Assembly (NCBI GenBank): GCA_963693305.1
Contig: OY855914.1
Span: 22,129,972-22,193,971, forward strand
Direction of reading: 5' to 3'
From: Meandrina meandrites
Lineage: Eukaryota; Cnidaria; Anthozoa; Scleractinia; Meandrinidae
DNA length: 64,000 nt
Shown: positions 48,825 through 58,021 of the stretch, in pieces
Layout of the letters: each line of letters begins with the position of its first letter
Numbering within the stretch: position 1 is the stretch's first letter
Program-made: the position numbers and the translations under genes
The notes under the pieces: generated by a model
Database searches by the model: none
Seen by the model: only the letters and a program-made list of their open reading frames with translations
What the model was told of the DNA's origin: nothing

Positions 48825-48860
48825 AAAAAAATGCAGTATCGTTGCTTTCGGTTTGACCAC
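48234..48860 (-). CDS. Reverse transcriptase fragment (CR1/Jockey-type LINE)
   Basis: The frame contains GVPQGTVLGPVLF at residues 18-30 and YVDD at 49-52 (the catalytic pair of Asp, with Val in place of the usual Ala), then KTKELVIRG and the LGVTF and W-x-H segments of LINE reverse transcriptases. Only the C-terminal half remains; the first dozen residues come from flanking DNA. The endonuclease is missing, so it is not autonomous. Confidence 0.75.
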   Translation of the reverse strand: MVKPKATILHFFLPVNRGVPQGTVLGPVLFTIMVNDIRPTSQNTLMTKYVDDITCSIPVGPNVNDNASEEVENIKVWAEENLMKLNLSKTKELVIRGRTTLPPPEPIITIERVSYLKLLGVTFQDSPTSWDKHFDDLMERALKRMHILRVCKRNGYSVSDFDSLFNCLIMSLFTYCIRVRGVADYTKYLNQIDRLLRRAFRFGYILHE

Positions 48861-49225
48861 CGCCTGAAAACAGTACTAATTTTGTCAAATTTCGGATTGA
48901 TTTACAATTGCCTAACGTTGCTATCGAGTTATGGTGCATCCAGGAAGTTTGGAGAGCACGAAAGAAGCGTAAGAGGCTTGAAGCTCTCCAAACTCCCCAA
49001 GTGCAGCAAAACTCGCGTAGTGCACGAATTAAGACATGAACCAATTGTTTTATAACATTGCCGGTAGAAATTTACTCCGCTCTAACTTGGGCCACTTTCG
49101 CTCGAAAAAAAATCTGACAAGCGATTTCCTCACGCTATCAGCGTGCACTCTGAGAATATGGTGCAGGCCTTGTATACTGAATTTGATTGCGAGGCTCTGC
49201 TAGCTGTGCATTACGGAATTATTAA

Positions 49226-49608
49226 AGGGGCACTGTCACGAGCATACCTTCAAAAATTCAACAGCCCAAAAACATGTTTACACCATTGAAAACCTATTAA
49301 CAGTGGTCAAGTTTTCTTTAAAGTACTATACCAGTGTACTGAAGGTAAATATAAAGTGATATCACTGCGATACCATCGGGAGCCTTAGATCTCAACTTGA
49401 AAAAGTCAGCCTGACTTTTTCAAGTTCTGTCCTTGTGGTTTGGAAAAATTGATGAAAACTATTTACGGTCACCCTCTTCTTTAAACAATTTACTAGATAT
49501 CCTTCCCTTTATGTTCTAGGAGCGTTTCCTGCATTATGAAAGTACTTAGTCGTAATTTTGGTGCCGTTTTACTGAAAAAAGCCAAAAAATGTCGGTGACA
49601 GTGTCCCT
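49226..49608. mobile_element. 383-bp MITE with TTAA duplication
   Basis: Ends are AGGGGCACTGTCAC and GTGACAGTGTCCCT, an imperfect inverted pair. TTAA flanks at 49222-49225 and 49609-49612. Unit 3 has the empty site (GGAATTATTAAATTCAG at about 29780). No ORF. The same target type as the two large elements suggests one shared transposase class. Confidence 0.75.
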
Positions 49609-50020
49609 TTAAATCCAGATTTGCCGTAGGTCATAATCATTTCCCCAAACTCAAAATCATAAACTGATTTGAGTTTTGATCAAAACTATAAGAATTTCCC
49701 AATCCAATTGGCCATCGGCAGCCTGATTTTAGCCCAAGTAGAACAGTTTACATCTCAAAACTCAAAATCGCGTGTATCTGGACAGCACGGGTCTTTTGCG
49801 CGCACTATATTTTCGGTTTCTCGTACATCTCGGTTAGAATCAAACTCAAATGTTGTGTTTTTATTTAGGTACGATTAACAAATTTGTTTTGCAGTTATGA
49901 TTAATTAGTGACAGGAAGTGGGAGTCCGATTTGTTCCGATTCCGATGTTTTCACTTATATATGATTACAGACCGAATTAGACCCCCACGCACTCTTACCA
50001 TTATTAATTGGTCGACCTAC

Positions 50021-50343
50021 CTTATCTGCAATTTGTCCTTGTTCCTTATAGTAAGTGAAGTTGACCCCATTGTTACTGTACTGCAGCTTGTATGTGATTA
50101 CCCAATCAAGGTTTCCATATCCTTGTGTTGCTACACCTGTCACACTCGTATTCGGATTACCAACATCAATCTGCAGCCATTGATTGATATCACCCGTAGC
50201 ACCCCAGCATGCATCTCCTTGCAGTCTGCCAAGTTCGGCGAGAAAAACTTGGTGCTCTGAAGAGGCAGTTATTTGCCCGTCCAAGATCGCACCGCTTTCC
50301 ATGCCGAGGGCGGCTTTCTGACAATCTACGTTGTTACACAGTC
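50021..50343 (-). CDS. F5/8C domain copy 5, exon 1 (most 5', most divergent)
   Basis: This 323-bp exon codes the first two thirds of an F5/8 type C (discoidin) domain: CQKAALGMESG near the start, WLQIDVG in the middle and YKLQYSNNGVNFTYY near the end. It has an AG acceptor and a GT donor. Compared with copies 1-4 it has LCNNVDCQ in place of LSNNVGCQ, and EHQVFLAELGRLQGDACWG where the others have a DLYGFPPEHG segment. This gives two extra cysteines and a changed loop. It is the first F5/8C domain after the signal peptide. A long (ATT)n tract lies just upstream in its intron. Confidence 0.8.
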
Positions 50344-50377
50344 CTAATAAAAGAACATTTTGAACCACATTTGACAA

Positions 50378-50445
50378 TCATCATCATCATCATCATCATT
50401 ATTATTATCATCATCATCATTATCATTATTATTACATTATTATTA

Positions 50446-50512
<67 letters not shown>

Positions 50513-50513
50513 A
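50378..50513. repeat. Expanded ATC/ATT microsatellite, unit 5
   Basis: About 135 bp of ATC and ATT triplets, twice the length of the tracts at the same place in the other units. It lies 35 bp upstream of the acceptor of F5/8C copy 5, exon 1. It produces artificial poly-N and poly-I/L reading frames. Confidence 0.85.
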
Positions 50514-50540
50514 AGTGCAATCGGTAAAAACAATATACAT

Positions 50541-51066
50541 AGAGGATAATACATGGTTTCGCGGAGATATGAAATTTATCTTCGAGTGTTCAAATCGATA
50601 GCTCACGAGTGAGCGCAGCGAACGAGTGAGATATCGGATTTGAACACGAGAAGATAAATTTCATATCTCCAAGAAACCATGTATTATTCTTTTTATTATA
50701 TAAACCTACTAATTACGATGTTTTTGACAATTTTCCGAAGATTTCCGACCATTTCCGAAGATTTCCGAAAATTTTCAAAATGTTGTCCGAAGGTTGTACG
50801 AATGATTCCGAACATTTTCCGAGAATTTCCGAAGTTTTCCGAAGATTGCCGAAGATTGCCGAAGATTGCCGAGGAAGATCCGAAGATTTTTCGACTTAAT
50901 ATCGATTTACTTTGGCTCATTCAGCATTGGAACATGGCAAACTCTGCAAGCTGATTGGTCAAAAATGATATCACACATGTGTGGATATCATTTTTATCCA
51001 CACATGTGGGATACCATTTTTCTCAATTTGCTACCACTCGCTATACCACTGCAGTTTATATAATAA
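50541..51066. repeat. Composite foldback repeat, unit 5, inverted relative to 28869-29383
   Basis: Starts with the hairpin (AGAGGATAATACATGG), then TTCCGAAGATT-like repeats (50728-50890), then the CCACATGTG inverted pair, ending CACTGCAGTTTATATAAT. It interrupts the intron upstream of F5/8C copy 5; homology to the other units resumes briefly at about 51846 (TTATATATCCCAT). Confidence 0.7.
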
Positions 51067-51067
51067 A

Positions 51068-51222
51068 TAGAGGATATTACACGGTGGCGAGAAGATATGA
51101 ATTTTATGCTCGAGTGGCAGAAACGATATCTCACTCGTTTGCTGCGCTCACTAGTGAGATATCGTTTTTGCCAAGAGAACATTAAATTCATATCTTTGAG
51201 CCACCGTGTAATGTTCTTTTTC
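51068..51222. repeat. Hairpin MITE next to the composite repeat
   Basis: Inverted arms GAGGATATTACACGGTGGC and GCCACCGTGTAATGTTC, with ATATCTCACTCGTT and its inverse in the middle. It is a diverged sister of the hairpin at 50541-50694. Confidence 0.65.
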
Positions 51223-51879
51223 CTATATGGAGACCAGATGTGGTTGATATATCCGACTTTTATTTCATTGTTTTCGAAAAATCGAGCCAGTTTTACAAAT
51301 CACCGTTCGTCTTCATTAAAAACACAAAGCACCCGTGTCCAGGATATAGAAACACTAACTAAATTCCAATCAAACCTAATACATGAAATACGTGTCAACT
51401 AAATAATGTAACGCGTAAGAACTGAAAACATCACTGACTTTGACTTGAATCCGATGTGGCAATGTCTTGACGGCCGATAGTTTTCAACTGCTTTTGTTTT
51501 CCTCTTTACAACATCTTGCACTTTATGAAATTCCTTGCGAAGAATTTTCTCTAAAACCCTTGAAATCGTCAAGGTTTCCATTATCATGTTCTCGTCCTTA
51601 AGTTTTTCGGAAAACTCATTCTTGTTCGTCGCTTAAGCAAACAAATAAAACCTGCTTGTCGATGCTTGCTAACAACAAACGACACAGGAAACCAAGTTCA
51701 TTCAACAAGGTAGAAAAGGCGCGAATCGTGACGTCCATGAGCGATTTGACACTCGCAAACGTGTCATACGGAAATACGCCACTCGGGTCTCGGATGGAGT
51801 GGCGTGGTTTAGTTCCCAGTAAAACACTATCCTCCATATAATAAAATTATATATCCCATCAAAGGTCTGCCAGGTTTTT
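51223..51879. other. Intron sequence, no gene recognised
   Basis: Unique-looking intron sequence between the MITE and the Penelope remnant. Only the short match at about 51846-51866 to the intron of the other units can be assigned. Confidence 0.4.
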
Positions 51880-52540
51880 AGTTCTGTAGATCGATCGCGA
51901 CTCTCAACTGAATTGATCACCTTTGGAGCAAATACGGTGTAAGCGGAGAGCGATGCTGTATGGGATTGAATGGTGTTTATCAGTACGTTTGCAATAGAGA
52001 CCAGTTTCTATTTACCATTCTCGAGTTGGATATTGACGTCTCAGAAGGGAATAGAAGTGGTTGAACGTTCACTGGTGAATTTGATAGTGGGATCGATGCT
52101 GTTTAAGTAAGTAATGAAACTATCAAACTTTTCGTTTTCCATGTGTCCAAACCATAAAAATGTCATCTATTTATTTAAACCAGAGAAATTGTTTTCCCAC
52201 ATAACCTTCAAGGGCTTTCTTCTCAAATTCTCCCATAAAAAAAGATTGGCGAAAGTTGGTGCCAGTCTTGTGCCGTGCAAAGCTGTTGAACTAAATATTG
52301 ACCGTTGAAAACGAAGTCATAAAAATAATAGCCACTATTTGGTGCGAAAGGATAATAAACACAATAGAATGAATAAACACAATAGCCTCCATTTGGTCGA
52401 GAAGTGGTTCCTGGTTTGCTGGAGGACACCAAGTGCTTTTGAGTCGGAAAGGATTAGGTTTACAGTTAATATTTCGTGTTCTTCTACGTTCCTGGGTCCT
52501 TGTGTCACCTGTTAATGAAGTGTTTCCCATCGACGAATTT
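51880..52540 (-). pseudogene. Penelope-like reverse transcriptase, decayed
   Basis: On the minus strand the pieces STWCPPANQEPLLDQ, GTRLAPTFANLF, EFEKKALEGYV, IDDIFMVWTHGK and FTIKF-like segments appear in the order of a Penelope-type reverse transcriptase. The catalytic YIDD has a stop in place of Tyr, and several frameshifts occur (for example in the T-run near 52237). It lies in the intron between the signal exons and F5/8C copy 5. Confidence 0.65.
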
Positions 52541-53667
52541 TGGGGAATCTGCTGTTTATATTCCGGCTTGGGTCGGTGCGCGCGGGAACGATCTTGCTGG
52601 TTTACTTAATTAGTGTCTGTGACGGAACCTCGTTAAAATAAAGATTGTGAATCAACGGCATCCACAAATTGGATGTACGCTGGGAAGTCAGTTGGGTAGT
52701 GTACTTTTGAATCGTGTCTATGTCTTCTTATTTTCATCAAGTGCTTGGCATGAAGGTTTGACTGCAAATTGAAAAAAAAAAAAGAAAAGAAACCGGTACC
52801 ATATATTATTAGTTTTCTCTCGGTGAACGGTTTTTTTTTTCTTTTTTCAATGGTTGGCTGCATATTTGAGCAACAAAGGAACATTGTTTTTTCAATGTAA
52901 ACAGTCAGCTTTGTTGTATTTGATTAAATAATTTAACTTGGAATTTTACATTTACCAGAAAGGTCGGTAACCCTAACGGAAAAAAACATGAAACATTTCA
53001 AATAAAATGCTAAGTGAACTGCACGACGCTTTGTTAGAAATAGAAATATGAGTGACATGTAAGTTCACCAGGTGTCTGGAGAATATGATATTAAAGGAAG
53101 TCTCATTAACAAAAAAAAGAGAACGAATAAACTTGCAAAACAATTTGGACTGAAACTTTCAGAATTTATGCATAATCCTTGTTAATGGCTGCAAGTTATG
53201 AATTCCATCGATCTGTAGGCTAAATCACTATGTCGTGTTCTTCTACGTGCCTGGGTCCTTGTGTCACCTGTTAATTAATTGTTTCCCATGACGAATTTTG
53301 GGGAATCTGTTGAGGAATCTATTTATATGATATGTAATCAAATGCATTTATGAGCCAAAAAGATGCTGTTTTCGACATAAAATTTTGAACATTCTCTACA
53401 TTTAAACGCTTGACTAGCTCTTGCACAAGTCTTGTTGTTGTCTACTTCTTTTGTTCCTAAACATAAAAATATATAAATTTACAAAAATAAACAGACTGGC
53501 TACATGACAACAGACTTTCCAAAGCTGGCATCCTGTCAACTGTCTGACACTGACGTTGAAATGAAGAGTTGATTCGATGTTTCGAGCACGTCAATAATGC
53601 ACAACGAACCACTTAACTAATCCACGCAAAATTAGATTGACCAAACAATGATACAAAAATAGCATAC
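52541..53667. other. Intron downstream of signal exon 1b
   Basis: No gene seen. A segment at about 53234-53320 (CGTGTTCTTCTACGTGCCTG onward) repeats the sequence at about 52472-52556, so a piece of the Penelope region was copied here. Confidence 0.4.
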
Positions 53668-53713
53668 CTTCGACAAGATAAAGCGAGACCCAAAATGCAA
53701 GAAAGGCGTTCAT
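53668..53713 (-). CDS. Signal-peptide exon 1b, paralogue of exon 1a
   Basis: The exon reads MNAFLAFWVSLYLVE plus one base before a GT donor (GAAG/gtatgc). It has the same length, phase and residue pattern as the exon at 55195-55240, so the two arose by duplication. It is the closer of the two to the first F5/8C exon (3.3 kb). The two may be alternative first exons with separate promoters, or one may be dead. No promoter element was recognised with confidence. Confidence 0.6.
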
Positions 53714-55194
53714 TCTTTTTTGCTAACCCGAATGATTATGGTGTCAAAAATACAGCCCTCGATGGCGTCAAATTAGCCGCCGGCCATTCCGAACAGCTTC
53801 AAGTTCAAGCAAACCGAACGCCGGGCGAGTACATAAGCAATTTTTGTTAACTAAAGCGCGACAATTATACAGCTGGAGGCCCTAAGAAGGCGGCGATTTC
53901 ATGCTTTCTAGTTTGTCGGAATGAACTGAGTCAATCAATGCTTCAAGATCTCGACCTTTATGAGCATGCTGCTACCATGTAAAAGAACGTTTCGGTACAA
54001 ACACCTTAAACGTGTTATCATCTTCCTTTTCTTATCGAATAAATTTTTAAAAGTTTGATCAAACAAAGAGTTTCACACGGATGGAGTCAGTTTGCGTGAC
54101 CCCAGCCCCTATTAAGCGGCCACTTGCCATTTCCCCGAGGGTGTCCGCTTAATGGGGGTTACACTGTACTGAATTATTGTTTTTACTTACTATTTATACA
54201 TTTTATCAACTATCATTTTGACTTGATAATGATGTTAGCTTTTAAGAAATATTTTATGGCAGTTTTTTATAGTTAAATGTTTCGAAAAATCGCTTCTTAT
54301 TCGTAAAAGTTTGATCCCCTTTATTACCCTATTGATCCCCTAGTTTAGAATAAAGGAATCGAGGAATCCAGTGTAAAATGATTGTTTGAGTGAAGCAAAT
54401 CCGAATTAAACTAGGTTTGCCGGGGTCGAATATTTGTCAGGCAGTTCTAGAAACCGAGGTTTTGAGAAATCGGCTTTCCAATATATGATTGATCACCGTT
54501 TACTCCTTAGCTCCAGGTTTGATTGAGAAGGGATAAACTGAAACAACGGAAACAACGTTCCGTGACATTTTCAAACACTCCACTGCGAGTCGTATTTTCA
54601 ACTGTCCTCTCGGTGCTTGGGAATTTGCGAATTTATTAGAGGTTTTTGGTCCATTTCCCGAATTTGCGAGCTGTTGTAGCCTTTCTGAAAATCGTAACTG
54701 GCCAAAAGGACATTTCCACCTTACCGGAAACAAAACAATTTTACATATTTCCCATATCACGAAAGATAGAACTGGCATTTCACTGAAGCACTGGATTACA
54801 GGCCGGCCGAACAGATATTCACCGAAACGTTGGGCGGGCTTGTCTTGTGTTTTATACATATTTTGTCTCAGAATTTTAGTAACAAGCTAAGGTCTCGTCT
54901 TCTGATAACAATGAATTGAACAACCTCAAATTGTATAAGAGCTGCAGACAACAGTGGTAACGATTAATTACTACCATGTTTGTTCAGCAGCCAAACAAGA
55001 TACTGTTCTTGTCTCCGAATTTTAAGCCATATGGATACTGATATAAAAAGAGACTTTGTAAAGCGAACATTTTGTGTTAACTTAATTTAATTTAGTTTTA
55101 CAAAAGAGTTTATCTAGTGCTTCTAGAACGTGGACAATTTGTAACTCTGCAAAATTGGATTGATTCAGTAAACAAACCTGAAAGCATAACATAC
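53714..55194. other. Region between the two signal exons
   Basis: Includes a small repeat with TTAAGCGGCCAC and TCCGCTTAATGGGGG (54105-54165). An open frame of 119 codons lies on the minus strand at 54500-54859 (PVIQCFSEMPVLSFVIWEI); I recognise no family and it has no visible splice context. The promoter of exon 1b should lie here, but no clear TATA or initiator can be named. Confidence 0.35.
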
Positions 55195-55240
55195 CTTCGA
55201 CGAAGCAAAGAGAGACGCATAATACAAGTAAGGCCTTCAT
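55195..55240 (-). CDS. Signal-peptide exon 1a
   Basis: The exon reads MKALLVLCVSLCFVE plus one base, then a GT donor (GAAG/gtatgt). This is a start Met, a Lys, a hydrophobic stretch and a short end, typical of a secretory signal peptide. It ends in phase 1, exactly the phase needed to join any F5/8C or CCP exon of the locus (G plus GA gives Gly before LSNNV). It is too short to be found by ORF length. It lies about 4.85 kb upstream of the first F5/8C exon. A paralogous exon is at 53668-53713. Confidence 0.65.
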
Positions 55241-55514
55241 TTCTCTCTCTTAGACCTAATGGGAAAGTCCGTGCTAAAAGCGCAACATCCAGTGCCACAA
55301 AACCGCACACTGTTGGGTCGCATCCAAGTCGAGTTATTCTTGTGTAGCAAAGCATGACGAGTACAATTGGAGTCTCAAAAAAGGCGGTGAATGCTCTCTG
55401 GTTTGCCGAAAGAACCAGATGAATTAAAGAGTATTTGTCACGAATCTTTTTATTCCGTTTTTATTAGTTTAATATGTATAAACAACGACTTGAGCGTTTA
55501 AAATCTTTTAAAAT

Positions 55515-55865
55515 TTAAATGTCTTTCTTTGCTCAAGTCGCAGCAGGAGTCGGCCAAGGCATTTTTGATGCCAACTTGTTTACAAAATGTCCACGAAAGA
55601 GGACCCATTGTTGAAAGGTATTAATTATTTTCCGATTTATCCAGTTCATTTTCACGAGGCCTTGGTATATTCGAGAGTTGAGCGAAATATTGAAATGTCT
55701 TTCTTTGCTCAAAATAGGGGCTATTTTTGTCACAGCGGGGGTCGGCCAAGACCTCTTTGACGCCAACTTGTTTACAAAATGTCCAAGAAGGCGGACCCAT
55801 TGTTTTATTTTCCGATTTATCCAGTTCATTATGACAAGGCCTTGGTATTCAAGAGTTGAGTTGAG
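55515..55865. repeat. Direct repeat, two diverged copies of about 175 bp
   Basis: GTCTTTCTTTGCTCAA, GTCGGCCAAG, GCCAACTTGTTTACAAAATG and CCGATTTATCCAGTTCATT appear in the same order at 55520-55680 and 55696-55855. Positions 55241-55514 just upstream of exon 1a show no feature. Confidence 0.75.
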
Positions 55866-56759
55866 TTGAGCCGGTTATGCCTCAATATTCAGTCTAATTT
55901 TTTGTAGAAAACAATTAATTATGAGCTAGCTTTAATCACCCCAATCTTTTTTTTTTTTTAAGTTTGGCGGCATTTTTGACTGTATTATTTTGAATATTAT
56001 TGTATCATTACAGTATTATTTTTCCACTCTGACTGCAAATTTTTTTAAATATTTTGAGATGTATTATTTTGAATCTCTTTCAAACCAATATTCACTAGCG
56101 TGGGCCCTGTGGGCAGTGATGTCTATGGCGCGACACAACCTGGGGATCCTTACGCAATTACATTATGTTAACCTTTATGTTTCATGAGTGATTATACAAA
56201 TAATTAATTAGTCGCTTGTTTGAACGCTTAGGCATATATTTAAGGTGGTTCGACCCAGTATTTTTGTAGGAGCACCTTCCAACTTTGAACCTTCCGTACT
56301 TAAACAGCTCGATTCAATTGCATACTCATTATAACACATAAATTACATAATGGACTGAACTACAAGATGATATCGGAATAAATCTAACGTGTCAATGACG
56401 TCACACTTGTTTTAGCTCTGAATCAAACTTTAGCTCGTATCCGCATTATTTTACTCCGGAAATGCTTTAACCTACTAATACCCTGTGTATTGGCCTTCTT
56501 CTGAGCGGAGTTTCATAAAAATTCATAAGAGGAGTCTTAAGAAGTTCTATAGAATTGGTAAAATTTATACATAAACTGAAGAATGCAAATTTGTTCCTTC
56601 TTGGATGTTTTCTGAATGTTTTCATTCTTTTGACAAATGTCCCGTGTATATTATCCCTGTGACTTCTTTATTACATTTTGGAAAAGAGACAAGAGACATG
56701 AAGTGTACAGCAGCGAAATAGAGTAATGTGCATTTTGGCTGCATTTGAGTGTGAAATGA
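55866..56759. other. Intergenic AT-rich sequence
   Basis: Several T-runs. No gene, RNA or ordered repeat recognised. Confidence 0.4.
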
Positions 56760-57056
56760 ACTTGGGCGGCAATAATGAAACCTTCTTGGGCGGCAATAAT
56801 GAAACCTTCTGTTTCTGATTTGAGGCCAGGTGTACTCAGCCAATTGTGGGTTTTCTCTTGGTCTACATCCTTTTGTTCTTTTTGGGTACTGACCATGCAA
56901 AGGCTTTTCTTCCCATTTGCTCTTGAGTTGTTCTAAAGCTTGGTGTTTGGCTTTCAGCTTGACCCTTCAGACATAGTCCGTGGCTGGCTCATTCTCTACC
57001 ACTTCAGCTTCTGGTAAGCTGAGTTCTCGCCCGTATTTTTCGGCTTGGTGGTGTAT
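56760..57056 (-). pseudogene. Retrotransposon remnant with 24-bp duplication
   Basis: The minus strand reads YGRELSLPEAEVVENEPATD, then a stop, then LEQLKSKWEEKPLHGQYPKR and GLKSETEGFIIAAQ. This resembles a conserved segment C-terminal to the reverse transcriptase in many invertebrate LINE-like elements. A 24-bp exact tandem duplication (56761-56784 and 56785-56808) repeats EGFIIAAQ. Confidence 0.5.
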
Positions 57057-57102
57057 GGACATTGTTTTCTTGCCGCTGTCATGATCTCTCGCAATTTTGA
57101 GG

Positions 57103-57299
57103 ATGATGGCCTAATGGTTAGTGCGCTGGACTCCGGAGCGAACGGTCCGGGTTCGAGCCCTGGCCGGGGCACTGGGGGGGGGGGGGGGGGGGGGGGTAAC
57201 CCAGCAGTAGAAATACTCCTAGTCGCGTCATATTACGGAAAGCGCTTGCCTGGTGGGCAATTAGGCTCGTTTGCAGACGTTATACCTAATACTTTTTAA
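57103..57299 (+). mobile_element. tRNA-derived SINE
   Basis: A tRNA-like head has box A TGGCCTAATGGTTAGTGCGC and box B GGTTCGAGCCC. It is followed by a G-run (57173-57196) and a body with TAACCC, GAAATACTCCTAGTCGC and TTACGGAAAGCGC. The central part seems deleted at the G-run. The acceptor stem does not pair, so it is not a tRNA gene. Confidence 0.7.
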
Positions 57300-58021
57300 T
57301 GTTCAATTTTCCGTTGTATCATTCTTTACTGTAGGCCCCGTACAGTACTAGGGTTGTGGAAAACTGTAAGGGTTTAAGAAATGGTGATCCTTTCTTTAAC
57401 TATGTAGACTAGCAAAATTATTTTAAACAAACTGTCTGTCACGTTGTTTGACAATAGAAGTAAGGATCTTTTATAGCTGATTTGAAAATGGTCAGAAAGA
57501 AATTCTCGAATTCAAAAATTGCAAGGAGTTATTGGTTTCTAGGAGAACAAAAATGTGAAATATACACTTTGAAACCTGCTATCTTCTTTATGAAAAGGGG
57601 TTTTAAAAATTCGCTTTGACCAGGGCACAATAGAGTACACCAAGTTTATGTTCCTTGCGAATCAATTCATGAAATTCCGTATCGGCGGAGAAAACTTAGA
57701 CACAAATCGCAGGTTTTGCCGCTTCCTAAGACTTTCCTAGTCTATGTTTACAACAACATGCGCTAAAGAGCGTTTTCACTCACGTGACCAGCAGCCATAT
57801 TGGTTTACTAAAACAAAAGACGATTTTTGCATTCCCGGAAGAATGACTTGGTACACCAATATGAGCGCCGTTTCTTTGTTTTAGAACACCAATATGGCTG
57901 TCGTGACGTCATATCAAAACGCTCCATATTCAAAGCCTTGAATTCAATTATAATAATTCGCAACGTTTCAGCGCACGGGACACAAAGCTGCCAAAGCTGA
58001 GAACAATAACGGGCAATTACT
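57300..58021. other. Intergenic sequence, no feature
   Basis: No gene recognised. ACCAATATG and its inverse occur around 57790-57900 (GCCATATTGG ... CCAATATGGC), a weak inverted pair. Confidence 0.35.

Larger units (their letters stand above)
1..55240 (-). other. Modular F5/8C-CCP gene locus, minus strand, 3' end outside window
   Basis: The locus starts at signal-peptide exons near 55.2 and 53.7 kb and runs down to position 1. It holds five repeats of F5/8C (323-bp plus 142-bp exon), CCP A' (186 bp), CCP B (195 bp) and CCP A (186 bp). All boundaries I checked have AG acceptors and GT donors. Module borders are phase 1, so modules can be gained, lost or skipped without breaking the frame. No further signal-peptide exon was seen between units, which favours one long gene over five separate genes. 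Alternative: several transcripts or partly decayed copies. No transmembrane or terminal exon lies inside the window. Function is unknown; an extracellular recognition or adhesion protein is inferred from the domains. Confidence 0.6.

Noticed and set aside
50209..50606. Open frames of 90-130 codons with poly-Asn or poly-Leu/Ile runs
   Set aside because: They are readings of the ATC/ATT microsatellite and the opposite strand of the F5/8C exon.
54500..54859. 119-codon minus ORF between the signal exons
   Set aside because: No family recognised, no splice or promoter context; likely repeat-derived.
57103..57175. tRNA gene
   Set aside because: Box A and box B are present, but the acceptor stem does not pair and a SINE body follows.
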